A stretch of 64,000 bases of DNA from JAZGER01 sp036480335 (GTDB lineage Bacteria > Pseudomonadota > Gammaproteobacteria > DSM-19610): the NCBI GenBank assembly GCA_036480335.1, contig JAZGGH010000005.1, positions 1 through 64,000 on the forward strand, in the 5' to 3' direction. Below are positions 33,648-43,391 of this stretch, one piece after another. The position numbers were made by a program, and so were the translations under genes. The notes beneath the pieces are model-generated. The model did not search any database. It had not been told where the DNA came from and was given only the letters and a program-made list of their open reading frames with translations. Each line of letters begins with the position of its first letter. Position 1 is the first letter of the stretch.

Positions 33648-35669
33648 ATGCGCCTGATTTCAACATTGCCCCTTATTTCCTTCTATCTGCTAACAGCAGT
33701 TGTACAAGCTGAAGATATCCAGAAACTTGAACAGGTTGAGTCAACGGCAAACAGTATTAATGATAACAACCGGCTGACTCCAGCTTTAGCGCCACAAACA
33801 CCTGAAGCCGATACCAGTGCACACCTGGAGAACGCAGCCGGTGCAAACGTGGTGCGTAATGGTGGGCTAACCGGCATCGCTCAATTACGTGGCCTGTTTA
33901 ATGACCGGGTACGCATCGAAATAGATGGTATGCAGATTACGCCGGCATGCCCAAATCATATGGACCCACCTTTGCACTATACGTCCCCTTCAGAACTGGA
34001 CAACCTGTTTGTGTTACCCGGCATCACATCTGTCAGCGATGGAGGTGACAGCATAGCTGGCATTATCAAGGCAGAATCTATCCCTGCAGAATTTTTTGAT
34101 GATGATACACATGCACGAGGGGAAATTTCTGTCGGTCTTGATTCAAGTAATGAAGGCCGGTTTTCTTCGGCCAGAATAGAAACCGGAAACGAAACGTATC
34201 TAGTAAGCGTTGATGGCAACCTGGCCAGCGCCAACAATATAGAATTTGCCAGAGGCGAAATTGCCGATACCGGATATGACACAAAACGTGGCAACATTGG
34301 CCTGCATGTTAAAACCCGCAACGGGATTGCCAGCCTTGAAGCCGGCATTCATCGAAGCAAGGATGCAGGAACACCGACCTTGCCGATGGATATGATCAAG
34401 GATGATGCTGATCATATTCGTCTCGGTTACAACGGCAAACACCGAACCCATAAGGTAAAACTGACTGTATATCGACATGCTATCGATCATGTTATGGACA
34501 ACTTTTCGGTTCGCCCGAACAGTGGCATGAAAATGGAAGCACCATCTGAAAGTATAGACAGCGGGTTTTCTGTCAACGTAAGCAGACCCACTCAGACAGG
34601 TGAACTTTCAATGGGTCTGGAGGCTCACAATAATGAACTAGATGCTTTTCAGCGCAACATCGTTTCCGGTGCCAGACAAAATATTATGCGCAATGCGACA
34701 CGTAACCGCAGCGGCCTGTATCTTGAATGGAAACAGAACAGCCGACAAGGCTGGGCAAGTGAATATGGCCTGAGAACGGATTACATCAAGAGTGACAGCG
34801 ACGATATTCAGGACAGTTTTCCGCCATCTTCTGCAGACCAGGCAGCATTCAATATCGGCAAGCATGAAAATTCGGAAACGCATATTGATGCTACGGCAAT
34901 CTGGAGATACAGTGGACAGTCGAATACCGACTACCATATTGGCGTATCAAAAAGCACCCGCTCGCCCGGCTTACTGGAACGTTTTTTATGGACGCCCCTG
35001 TCATCCAGTGCCGGACAGGCTGATGGGCGTACCTATCTCGGCAATCAAAATCTTGATCCGGAAGTCTCCTGGAAAATCAGTCTGGGTGCTGAAATGAAAC
35101 AGAATAAATTCACATTCTCGCCATCACTTTTCTATAATCGGGTAAAGGATTACATTCAGGGAACTGCGATTAACCGACTGGACAAAAACGGTAAAGCTGT
35201 TCTTCAATACCAAAATACCGATGCAAAATTATACGGTGTTGATGGCAACTGGGCCTGGAACCCAATGTCTGATCTAAGCATTGGCGGAACAGTCAGTTAT
35301 GTCCGCGGTAAAAATCTGGATACGCATGATAACCTGTATCGCATTGCCCCATTAAACGGTCTGGTATATGCCAGCCTGCGCAAGGGTCAATGGACACATC
35401 GTGCCGAACTGCGCGCTGCAGCAAAACAGAACAAGGTAGCAGCCTTTAACGATGAACAGGAATCCGACAGCTGGGCGATTCTGAATCTACGAACACAGTG
35501 GTCTAACGGTGCGTTAAAAATTCGTGGCGGCATCGAAAACCTGCTTGATAAAAACTACCATGATCATCTTGCTGGTATTAATCGGATAAATGCCGGTGAT
35601 GTCGATGTCGGAGATCCGATTCCTTCAGCGGGTCGATCCGCTTATGTTGAAATGAAGTATTTTTGGTAG
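33648..35669 (+). CDS. oprC: OprC/NosA-type TonB-dependent copper receptor
   Basis: The 673-aa outer-membrane barrel has a signal peptide (about 1-21), a plug domain (GLTGIAQLRGLFNDRVRIEIDG) and 22-strand barrel features ending in YVEMKYFW. CPNHM (C101-M105) gives the CxxxM half, and DHVMD (H281, M283) the HxM half, of the CxxxM-HxM copper site described for OprC. NosA, a relative, supplies copper for nitrous oxide reductase in some denitrifiers, but no nos genes are in the window. It follows tonB by 114 bp. The start has GGAGAG 4 bases upstream. Confidence 0.88.
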   Translation: MRLISTLPLISFYLLTAVVQAEDIQKLEQVESTANSINDNNRLTPALAPQTPEADTSAHLENAAGANVVRNGGLTGIAQLRGLFNDRVRIEIDGMQITPACPNHMDPPLHYTSPSELDNLFVLPGITSVSDGGDSIAGIIKAESIPAEFFDDDTHARGEISVGLDSSNEGRFSSARIETGNETYLVSVDGNLASANNIEFARGEIADTGYDTKRGNIGLHVKTRNGIASLEAGIHRSKDAGTPTLPMDMIKDDADHIRLGYNGKHRTHKVKLTVYRHAIDHVMDNFSVRPNSGMKMEAPSESIDSGFSVNVSRPTQTGELSMGLEAHNNELDAFQRNIVSGARQNIMRNATRNRSGLYLEWKQNSRQGWASEYGLRTDYIKSDSDDIQDSFPPSSADQAAFNIGKHENSETHIDATAIWRYSGQSNTDYHIGVSKSTRSPGLLERFLWTPLSSSAGQADGRTYLGNQNLDPEVSWKISLGAEMKQNKFTFSPSLFYNRVKDYIQGTAINRLDKNGKAVLQYQNTDAKLYGVDGNWAWNPMSDLSIGGTVSYVRGKNLDTHDNLYRIAPLNGLVYASLRKGQWTHRAELRAAAKQNKVAAFNDEQESDSWAILNLRTQWSNGALKIRGGIENLLDKNYHDHLAGINRINAGDVDVGDPIPSAGRSAYVEMKYFW

Positions 35670-35690
35670 TTAGCAGGTAATGTCACTTAG

Positions 35691-35829
35691 CAGGTTGTTG
35701 AAAAAGTCTCAGGCGAGCGCAAGACAAGGCAAAAATTGGCGAAAAAGCGCAGTGTACACGCAGTACATGAGTATTTTGAGCCGATTTTTAACGCGGGATT
35801 GTGCCGCATGAGGGTTTTTCAACAGCCTG
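35691..35829. repeat. Intergenic inverted-repeat element C1 (139 bp)
   Basis: Terminal repeats CAGGTTGTTGAAAAA (35691-35705) and TTTTTCAACAGCCTG (35815-35829) pair with one G:T mismatch. The core GCAGTGTA...TACATGAG (35749-35771) matches that of element A at 10581-10603. There is no coding potential. The strong hairpin directly after the copper-receptor gene may also act in transcription termination. Confidence 0.82.
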
Positions 35830-35833
35830 TTAG

Positions 35834-35889
35834 GGAAGCTCTGATCAATTCATCGTGTATCTTGATACTCAGAATTAATCAGAGCTTCC
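35834..35889. repeat. Intergenic inverted-repeat element C2 (56 bp)
   Basis: GGAAGCTCTGATCAATTC (35834-35851) pairs with 35872-35889 with a single mismatch. The ends match those of element B (GGAGCCTCTGATTAATTC), so C2 looks like a shortened member of the B family placed next to C1. Confidence 0.78.
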
Positions 35890-35903
35890 TTAGCTGTAGT
35901 CGC

Positions 35904-36908
35904 TCATAGCTCATTTATTTTCACAGCGCGAAAATACACGCCGGGATGCTGTTCTCCCTGACTATTTTTACGGCGAATCCGGTTACACGTTCTATCTCCG
36001 TCTTTCGCTTCAGTATCCTCGCGTTTTTCACTGCCATCATCGCTCAATAACAGCCAGCCATTGCCTGTATTCACGATCGCTTCGGCATTAAGGCCGTTGA
36101 TCTGACGTAACTGTTCAAGCTGATTTTTTCCATCCCAGTCATACAGAGCGAAGCCTACCTTGCCACCAGAAACCGGCCCCGCAATAATCCGGTAACGACT
36201 TCCATGTTTGGCAATATCACGAACACCTCTATTTTCCAGATCAAGGAACTCAACTGCAACCACCTCAAAAGAATACTCTACAGGCCGTAGACGAATAATT
36301 ATCGCATCACCCGCAAGTCCTTTTTTTCCAGTTAATGGTGACCTGAAACCTAACAGCAGATTACCATCTATATCTGTAGCCAACCCTTCAATATTCACGC
36401 CGCCTTTTTTGGGTAGTCGATCAAGTACCCGTTTAGAAAAATATCTGGAAACCAGAGCCGAGTTTTTTATAATGACCAACAGATCAACCGGTTGATGGGT
36501 AATCTCAAGATCATGCAGATCTGTTGACGGAATATTCGTGGCAAATAACAGGCGACGATTTTCTGCGATTCTGCCTTTTTTATTCAAAGAATGGGAACCA
36601 ATCCACCAGAGTTGTTGCCCGAGGAGTGTCACCGCTTCTAAATCCATTTCGCCTGAATCGGGCAGATCCAGTAAAGACTCAAGATCCATGCGTGCCAGCG
36701 GTTCTCCACCCGCTACTGAAAAAGCATACAGACTATTTGATTCATCATAAGCGATTAGCAGGCTTTCTCGAGCATACTGAACAGCAGCAGACCCATCACA
36801 GATCCCCCTGAAAATAATGTCTGTATCTGAAGAACAGGCATTGGCAAAAATACTCAGCGATAACAGGGCGAAAGACCGAAGCACGGATTGTCTGATCGCA
36901 TCAAACAT
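35904..36908 (-). CDS. DUF3616 protein, probable lipoprotein
   Basis: The 334-aa protein has an N-terminal signal with cysteine at 25 (FANAC), compatible with a lipobox, though Asn at -2 is not ideal. The conserved block LEAVTLLGQQLWWIGSH...NKKGR..ENRRLLFAT and later VNIEGLATDIDGNLLLGFRSP fit the DUF3616 family, beta-propeller-like proteins of unknown role. It stands alone between the C1/C2 repeats and the 187-aa gene. There is no direct link to the T6SS. Confidence 0.78.
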   Translation of the reverse strand: MFDAIRQSVLRSFALLSLSIFANACSSDTDIIFRGICDGSAAVQYARESLLIAYDESNSLYAFSVAGGEPLARMDLESLLDLPDSGEMDLEAVTLLGQQLWWIGSHSLNKKGRIAENRRLLFATNIPSTDLHDLEITHQPVDLLVIIKNSALVSRYFSKRVLDRLPKKGGVNIEGLATDIDGNLLLGFRSPLTGKKGLAGDAIIIRLRPVEYSFEVVAVEFLDLENRGVRDIAKHGSRYRIIAGPVSGGKVGFALYDWDGKNQLEQLRQINGLNAEAIVNTGNGWLLLSDDGSEKREDTEAKDGDRTCNRIRRKNSQGEQHPGVYFRAVKINEL

Positions 36909-37061
36909 CAGTGCTGGATGAGCTTTTTTTCAACTGTTAATTCTCGTTTGACCTTTGATAATCATGCCCAACGAACCAGCAAGACTAATACTATGCATAG
37001 ATATTATTTATAGCCACTTACTTTACTTACTGTTTTGAAGTTTAGTTGGCAATGCGTTCTA

Positions 37062-37625
37062 CTAAATATTTATAACTCTACTAAACGTCCCTATAAGTTG
37101 CCCTCTATGTGCACCAAAAAGTCTTGTTCCAGGCCCCTGCAAAGCACCATGGGGAGTACCAAAGTGACATAAAAGTTGATGTTTTGAACACATTAAACTA
37201 GTCGCTCCAGATCTTCCATCTTGGAGATAGACTTCAGCACTAGGGAAATCATCCCCTCTCAAACAACCATTAACTTGTGTATTTGTAATTAGTACATCTA
37301 TAAATGTATCAATATCTGGAGCACCAGGTGCCATTGGGTTTGAGCCAGCCGTTTGCGCAGAAAACTGAAGACTGGAGGGAGTACGCTTAATTGAACTAAC
37401 AGAAATCGTTGGTCTACCTGTTCGCCTAACACTTGATGCAGCCGTATGAAAGGTTGGACTACTCATAGCCGAATAGCCAATTATACCGCTAGATAAACTA
37501 AATGTAATAAACCCCCAGGTTCTGGCTGACCCAGTGAGACTTGGAGTAACTCTCCCATCACCGTGAAAACCTCCTCCAAAACTAGTAAATGGGGCATATC
37601 TTTTAAAAACAATTGTATATGACAT
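37062..37625 (-). CDS. 187-aa protein downstream of clpV, possible T6SS cargo
   Basis: The sequence has no signal peptide or membrane helix. It contains FGGGFHGDGR (about 16-25), GAPDIDTFIDVLITN (about 107-121) and GDDFPSAEVYLQD (about 127-139). This layout reminds me of DUF3238-like secreted or toxin-associated domains, but I cannot confirm it. AAAGGAA lies upstream of the ATG. It is on the same strand as clpV, 101 bp after its stop, at the downstream edge of the T6SS cluster, a frequent place for effector genes. No immunity gene is evident, and the 153-bp stretch beyond it (36909-37061) contains no ORF I can support. Confidence 0.6.
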   Translation of the reverse strand: MSYTIVFKRYAPFTSFGGGFHGDGRVTPSLTGSARTWGFITFSLSSGIIGYSAMSSPTFHTAASSVRRTGRPTISVSSIKRTPSSLQFSAQTAGSNPMAPGAPDIDTFIDVLITNTQVNGCLRGDDFPSAEVYLQDGRSGATSLMCSKHQLLCHFGTPHGALQGPGTRLFGAHRGQLIGTFSRVINI

Positions 37626-37726
37626 AAGATATTCCTTTTAATATTAAGTTAAATACTCTAAGTATATTCTTGCCTTATTGGAAGAAACCTAAACGTCACA
37701 GATTAAGAATATTTCATCTATCTTAG

Positions 37727-40456
37727 TTAATCATACCCATATTCAAATTCACCCTCTCCAACACCAATATGCACTTTCTTAACAGTAATGCCTTCTATCA
37801 TCCGGGTTAACAATTCCTGGCTAATTTCAGGCAAGACGGTATTGGTCAAAATTGTATCAATCATACGACCGCCACTATCCAGGTCAGTACATCGTTCAGC
37901 AATCAATGAAATCACTGCATCATCATAGGTAAATGGAATCTTGTGGTTTTCCAGTATACGTCGCTGAATTCTTCCAAGCTGAAGTTTGGCGATAGCAGTA
38001 ATCATTTCATCACTTAATGGGTAGAACGGTATAGTGACCAGACGCCCCAATAATGCAGGTGGAAATATTTTTAACAGGGGTTCACGAATCGCCTTAGCAA
38101 CACCTTCAGGACTCGGCATCAGCTGCGGATCCTTGCATAAGTTCATGATAAGATCAGTGCCTGCGTTAGTTGTCAGTAAAATCAAGGTGTTCTTAAAGTC
38201 AATAACCCTGCCTTCGCCATCTTCCATCCAGCCCTTATCGAACACCTGGAAAAATATTTCGTGCACATCTGGGTGGGCCTTTTCGACTTCATCGAGTAAG
38301 ACCACGCTATAAGGCCTACGACGTACAGCCTCAGTCAATACACCACCTTCACCATAACCCACATAACCCGGAGGAGCGCCTTTCAAAGTCGACACTGTAT
38401 GCGCTTCCTGATATTCACTCATGTTTATCGTAATGATGTTTTGTTCACCACCATACAAGGTCTCAGCCAGGGCAAGCGCAGTTTCGGTTTTACCCACACC
38501 TGAGGTACCAGCCAGCATGAAAACGCCAATCGGTTTGCCTGGGTTATCCAGGTTAGCGCGTGAGGTCTGAATGCGCTTAGCAATCATTTCCAGCGCATGG
38601 CGTTGTCCTATGATACGTTTTTCCATTTCATCGGCGAGATTGAGTACCGTCGCAAGCTCATCCTTGACCATGCGCCCAACGGGTATTCCTGTCCAATCCT
38701 GTACAACTGAACCTACCGCGATTTCATCAACTGAGGGTAAAATTAATGGTTCTTCTCCCTGAAGCTCATCTAGCTTTTCCTGTAATCCGGAAAGTTCTTT
38801 GAGTAGATTTTCACGATTTGTGTCGGACAAGGCTTCTTCTGTAGTATTGTCGGTAACCACTTCATCGGTTATTTTTTCGAGCTCACTACCTGTACCTTCT
38901 ACCGTACCACTTTCGCCTCGTAGTTTTGCACGGATGCCGAGTATCTGACTCACCAGTTCCTTTTCTGTATCCCAGCGTTGCTCAAGTCCAGTTAGGCGAT
39001 CTTTTTCTGCAGCAAGCTTTTTTGTTGCTTCAGATTTTCGCATTTCAGTATCAACGCCAATCATTTTCTCACGACCAATAATTTCCAGTTCAGTCTCCAG
39101 TGCTTCAATACGTCGGCGGGAATCATCAACTTCGGCTGGCACAGCATACTGACTAATCGCAACACGCGCACATGCTGTATCCAGTAGGCTGACTGCTTTG
39201 TCAGGTAATTGCCGCGCAGGAATATAACGATGTGACAGGCGCACGGCTGATTCTAAAGCTTCATCCATCACCTGAACTTTATGGTGGTTTTCCATGGTAC
39301 TCGCCATACCTCGCATCATCAGGATAGCCTTCTCTTCACCTGGCTCGTTAATCTGAACAACCTGAAAGCGGCGGGTTAGCGCAGGATCCTTTTCTATGTG
39401 TTTTTTATACTCTGCCCAGGTAGTCGCCGCAACTGTTCTCAGTGTGCCGCGCGCTAATGCAGGTTTGAGTAGATTGGCGGCATCACCCGTACCTGCTGCA
39501 CCACCTGCACCGATTAAGGTGTGCGCTTCATCGATGAACATAATGATAGGCTTTTCTGAAGATTGTACTTCTTCAATCACCTGCTTCAACCGCTGCTCGA
39601 ATTCGCCTTTCATACTCGCACCTGCCTGTAGCAGGCCAACATCAAGTGAACGCAGGCTGACATCCCGCAGAGAGGGTGGTACATCTCCAGCTACAATACG
39701 CTGCGCAAAACCTTCGACAACCGCAGTTTTTCCTACACCTGCCTCCCCCGTCAAAATCGGATTGTTCTGGCGTCGGCGCATCAATATATCGATGATCTGA
39801 CGTATCTCTTCATCACGCCCTACAATTGGATCCATTTTTCCGTTACGCGCTTCTTCAGTCAGGTCAACTGTAAATTGCTTAAGTGCTTCCTGTTTACCCA
39901 TTTGCGCTGGTGGCATAGCGCCACTAGCTTCCCCAGGCACAGCACCTGCCTGGAAACCATCTGTAGCAGCCAGGTTTTCTTCAGGCGAACCGGCGACTAC
40001 TTCATCAAATTTATCCGTCAATATTTCATATTTAATTTTTTCGAACTCTTTTGAGATCGATAATAGTTCATGGCGCAGGCCTCGTGTTCTGATAACCCCA
40101 ACCATCAGATGTCCCGTACGGATCTGTGATTCGCCAAACAGTAGACTACCGTAAACCCAACCACGCTCCACTGCTTCTTCAACATGCGCTGACAAGTCAG
40201 AAATCGAAGTTGAACCCCTGGGTAAACTATCCAGCGCTTCTGTCATATCCTTAACTAAAGTAGATGGGTTTATATCAAACTGCTTAACAATATGGTGCAA
40301 GTCAGAATCCTGAACCTGAAGAATCTGCTGAATCCAGTGCACCAATTCAACATAAGGATTGCCACGCATTTTACAAAATACAGTTGCACTCTCTATAGCC
40401 TTGTAGCCAACTTTATTTAACTTTCCAAATAATGCTGTACGACTGATTTCTGACAT
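37727..40456 (-). CDS. clpV: TssH/ClpV: T6SS sheath-disassembly AAA+ ATPase
   Basis: ClpV is a cytoplasmic hexameric unfoldase that recycles contracted TssB-TssC sheaths. The 909-aa protein has an N-terminal Clp_N region for sheath binding (about 1-160), a first AAA+ domain with Walker A GEAGVGKT (about 237-244) and Walker B IIMFIDEAH, a middle coiled-coil region (about 430-560), and a second AAA+ domain with GTSGVGKT (about 645-652), VVLLDEVEKAHPDVHEIFFQVFD and a C-terminal D2-small region. The size and the D2-small ending fit ClpV rather than ClpB. Confidence 0.95.
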   Translation of the reverse strand: MSEISRTALFGKLNKVGYKAIESATVFCKMRGNPYVELVHWIQQILQVQDSDLHHIVKQFDINPSTLVKDMTEALDSLPRGSTSISDLSAHVEEAVERGWVYGSLLFGESQIRTGHLMVGVIRTRGLRHELLSISKEFEKIKYEILTDKFDEVVAGSPEENLAATDGFQAGAVPGEASGAMPPAQMGKQEALKQFTVDLTEEARNGKMDPIVGRDEEIRQIIDILMRRRQNNPILTGEAGVGKTAVVEGFAQRIVAGDVPPSLRDVSLRSLDVGLLQAGASMKGEFEQRLKQVIEEVQSSEKPIIMFIDEAHTLIGAGGAAGTGDAANLLKPALARGTLRTVAATTWAEYKKHIEKDPALTRRFQVVQINEPGEEKAILMMRGMASTMENHHKVQVMDEALESAVRLSHRYIPARQLPDKAVSLLDTACARVAISQYAVPAEVDDSRRRIEALETELEIIGREKMIGVDTEMRKSEATKKLAAEKDRLTGLEQRWDTEKELVSQILGIRAKLRGESGTVEGTGSELEKITDEVVTDNTTEEALSDTNRENLLKELSGLQEKLDELQGEEPLILPSVDEIAVGSVVQDWTGIPVGRMVKDELATVLNLADEMEKRIIGQRHALEMIAKRIQTSRANLDNPGKPIGVFMLAGTSGVGKTETALALAETLYGGEQNIITINMSEYQEAHTVSTLKGAPPGYVGYGEGGVLTEAVRRRPYSVVLLDEVEKAHPDVHEIFFQVFDKGWMEDGEGRVIDFKNTLILLTTNAGTDLIMNLCKDPQLMPSPEGVAKAIREPLLKIFPPALLGRLVTIPFYPLSDEMITAIAKLQLGRIQRRILENHKIPFTYDDAVISLIAERCTDLDSGGRMIDTILTNTVLPEISQELLTRMIEGITVKKVHIGVGEGEFEYGYD

Positions 40457-40506
40457 ATCCTACTCCAGTTTTTGTTTGTACTGCATAGGGTTGCAAGCAT
40501 TTCATC

Positions 40507-41538
40507 TCATATGAGACCCAGCATAGGATTCAAGTATAAATCCTCTCGATCGTGATCCGGGGTTTTGCCAGATAGCCAGGTTGTCCAACCAAGTTGTCCA
40601 TATTCCCCGAGTAACGTCGGTTTAACCTCGGATTTTTCTAAAATCAAACATAAGTCCCAGTTATATTCATCCCCCACATAGTTGCGTACAACAGCAATCA
40701 ACTTAGTCAGGCTAGTTCCACCTGGCAACATGCGCTGATAGTCGCTCATACTTAAGGGACCAAGAGTGAGCCGGAATTTATGCTGACATTCCCACACTCG
40801 TTCACCCAATGTGGTTGTCTCACCTAACGAACAGGTCTGACGTGACATCCCCAATCGCATTTGCGAATCTGCAGGTATATTCAGCCACTCGCCAACAAAT
40901 TCAGTCAGTGTTACTGGAATGTGAAAATAGTAATGTAGAACAGCCAGTAATCCCTCAGCGTTCTTGGTTTGGGAAGATAACCGACCTGCAAAATACAGCT
41001 TGGCAAAGTCCGGCATGGCGTCCCGGTTCCTGAGCATTGGCGTCCCGATTCCAAGCTGTGTAGCCACCATACCTGAAAAACGATCATCATCCAGCCGATC
41101 CAATCCAACCACAGGTTCAGCATCTGCCCATACCCGATAGAATAAAGACAGCAGCCGATGATGAAACATATCCGCAAAACGCGACAGAGTAGCATCGCCC
41201 TCATTGTGCATACGGGCTCTGGCATACTCAGTAAGATGTAGTGGTAATGGCCCGTTAGGCCCAAATAAACCTAAAAAAAGCACATTTAGACGGGGCGAAA
41301 AACCTTGTTCCGACAATTCCAACGACGACAGTGTTGAGGGTGCAAATGTTAGCGATGGCTCCTGACCAAAGCGCACTGGATCTTCCACCGGTCTGTTTGA
41401 AGTGCCTATGCGTGCTTTTTCTGGATAGGCACATTCAATTTGTCTGAGCGCTTCGAAAAACCCGAAACTGTAGGGTGCCTGCTGTAACCGCCTCAGCAGT
41501 ATCAGAGGAGATGGCGTTGCCCGGTTCTCACTGGCCAT
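40507..41538 (-). CDS. tssG: TssG: T6SS baseplate protein
   Basis: The 343-aa cytoplasmic wedge component is of the ImpH/VasB family. Family blocks are YSFGFFEALRQIE, RFGQEPSLTFAPSTL, LFGPNGPLPLHLTEYARAR, FADMFHHRLLSLFYR, LGERVWECQHKFRLTLGPLS and LGWTTWLSG. It overlaps the 3' end of tssF by 37 bases and precedes clpV. Confidence 0.94.
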   Translation of the reverse strand: MASENRATPSPLILLRRLQQAPYSFGFFEALRQIECAYPEKARIGTSNRPVEDPVRFGQEPSLTFAPSTLSSLELSEQGFSPRLNVLFLGLFGPNGPLPLHLTEYARARMHNEGDATLSRFADMFHHRLLSLFYRVWADAEPVVGLDRLDDDRFSGMVATQLGIGTPMLRNRDAMPDFAKLYFAGRLSSQTKNAEGLLAVLHYYFHIPVTLTEFVGEWLNIPADSQMRLGMSRQTCSLGETTTLGERVWECQHKFRLTLGPLSMSDYQRMLPGGTSLTKLIAVVRNYVGDEYNWDLCLILEKSEVKPTLLGEYGQLGWTTWLSGKTPDHDREDLYLNPMLGLI

Positions 41539-43385
41539 CGCATTATCTCCCCCCGATCTGCTGTCCGGATACGGGTTTCTGTAAAAGAATTAATCGATAC
41601 ATAGCGGGCAAAAAACTGCTCCATAACTGCCCCTAGCAAAAAAACACCGGTACCCTCAAAAGCTGATTCGTCCAGTGTTAAGGTGATTTCAAGCCCCCTG
41701 CCAAAAGCGATTGGGCCTGGTACTGGCATGCGTCGTGTTACCTGCTCGGCATGCACCGATTTCAGGCCTTCCACCTGTTTTTTAATACCTGCCTCTGAAA
41801 GATTTCCGTACAAGGACAACATTTCGCGTAAAGCCGCAGCTCCCTGGCGTTCATCATTATCAATCAAAGACAGATAATTCATGGATAGATGATTAATCAG
41901 CCGCCATGACACCTCACCCTGTGCATACGCCAATGAAGGTTGGGGCCGAGTTGGGCCAGCCACGCAACGTACCGCTTCAACTGGAGCACTGATATCCAGA
42001 GAGAAATCGGTTCTCCCTCCTCCCAATGACATCTGTAATGGCAAGTCACGATTGGTGCACAGTGTCTGTACTGATAACTGTTTAAGCTCACCGCTGTAGG
42101 GTGCCTGCTTAGCGTCGACAAGTGAAATGTAGGTCTCACTGCCAATATAGCTTGATCGTGGGCCACGACGTTTCTGACTCGATGACAACACACGCCTTTC
42201 ACGCCGCAATGCAAAGAATGCCATGTGTTCACTGTAGTGGCTTAAATCATTACAGGCATAGAAAGGCAAGAATTCCTGTTGATCTTCCGAGCTGCTACCA
42301 TGCCCAGTGACATCGGTAACCTGAAAAACCTCGTAATCTAGTGGCCGGGTACGGTCTGCTACAACATGGTTATCATTGCTTCTGTCTGATAAATTAATAC
42401 GGTCAGCCCGTTTGGGAAATAAATTGATGGCTGGAGCACAAAACAGGACGAAATTGTCTGGGCTGATTTTATTCTCCAATTCTGAATCTAGCCGGTCGAA
42501 TAGCACAATTAATTCTATTTCAGAATCTTTACACAGGGTGAAAGCATCTTGTAACCCTGTAAACTCAACGAACTGATAGCGCTCCGGGAATGCAAAATAC
42601 TCCTGTAGCAAGCGATACCCACTGAAAGATCGTGAATCATGTGCAATCAAAGCCTCATCATTACCAAAACCCACCTGACGGATGGATGAGGCATCAAGGG
42701 TCTTATTCCAGGGTGCTGGCCGTTCGGTTGGTCGTACTACAACAGCGTTAGAATTTCCGATCAATTGCTCGTATAGCCGCATTGGTTGGTCATCCTGACC
42801 GCGAAGAAAAATTGTCAGATTATCCAGATTGATATCCTGCAAACTCAATCCTGCAGTTGGCTTAATGCGTAAACGTATACCCGCTTTAGGTTTACTTCCT
42901 CCAGGTAAGTTGGCACCGGACACAACACCCATGTTAGTAAAGTACTCTGCCTCAGTAATTTCCAACGGCCAAAGCGTAACATTCTGCGTAGTACGGTATT
43001 CACAGGGTGTCTGTTCACCCTTTCCCAGAATACTGCGTAAGCTAGTTTGGCGTGGAATAACGGCGCCTTCAGCAAGCGAAGCTTCAGCGAGTACCGGATG
43101 AAATTGCACCACAGTCATAGAGGGTATAGGCATCAAATAATGCGGATAAACAATTTCCAAAAGGTGTTGGGTGAGGTCAGGATAACGCGCATCAATTTTA
43201 AGCTGCACACGAGCCGTAAGAAATCCAAAACCTTCTAGTAAACGCTCAACGTAGGGATCTGCACAATCGAAACCATCCAGACCGAGACGCCCGGCAATCT
43301 TGGGAAATTCTCGAGCAAACTCACCACCCATTTCACGGATGTATTGCAGCTCACGGTTATAATATTTAAGGAGTAAGGGATCCAT
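41502..43385 (-). CDS. tssF: TssF: T6SS baseplate protein
   Basis: The 627-aa member of the ImpG/VasA family opens with LLKYYNRELQYIREMGGEFA, FPKIAGRLGL, DPYVERLLEGFGFLTARVQLK and YPHYLMPIPSM, all diagnostic. It ends with FFARYVSINSFTETR and RWPVRTGQRHLL. TssF forms the wedge trimer with TssG, TssE and TssK at the membrane-proximal end of the tail. It is six bases downstream of tssE. Confidence 0.96.
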   Translation of the reverse strand: MDPLLLKYYNRELQYIREMGGEFAREFPKIAGRLGLDGFDCADPYVERLLEGFGFLTARVQLKIDARYPDLTQHLLEIVYPHYLMPIPSMTVVQFHPVLAEASLAEGAVIPRQTSLRSILGKGEQTPCEYRTTQNVTLWPLEITEAEYFTNMGVVSGANLPGGSKPKAGIRLRIKPTAGLSLQDINLDNLTIFLRGQDDQPMRLYEQLIGNSNAVVVRPTERPAPWNKTLDASSIRQVGFGNDEALIAHDSRSFSGYRLLQEYFAFPERYQFVEFTGLQDAFTLCKDSEIELIVLFDRLDSELENKISPDNFVLFCAPAINLFPKRADRINLSDRSNDNHVVADRTRPLDYEVFQVTDVTGHGSSSEDQQEFLPFYACNDLSHYSEHMAFFALRRERRVLSSSQKRRGPRSSYIGSETYISLVDAKQAPYSGELKQLSVQTLCTNRDLPLQMSLGGGRTDFSLDISAPVEAVRCVAGPTRPQPSLAYAQGEVSWRLINHLSMNYLSLIDNDERQGAAALREMLSLYGNLSEAGIKKQVEGLKSVHAEQVTRRMPVPGPIAFGRGLEITLTLDESAFEGTGVFLLGAVMEQFFARYVSINSFTETRIRTADRGEIMRWPVRTGQRHLL

Positions 43386-43391
43386 TATGTG

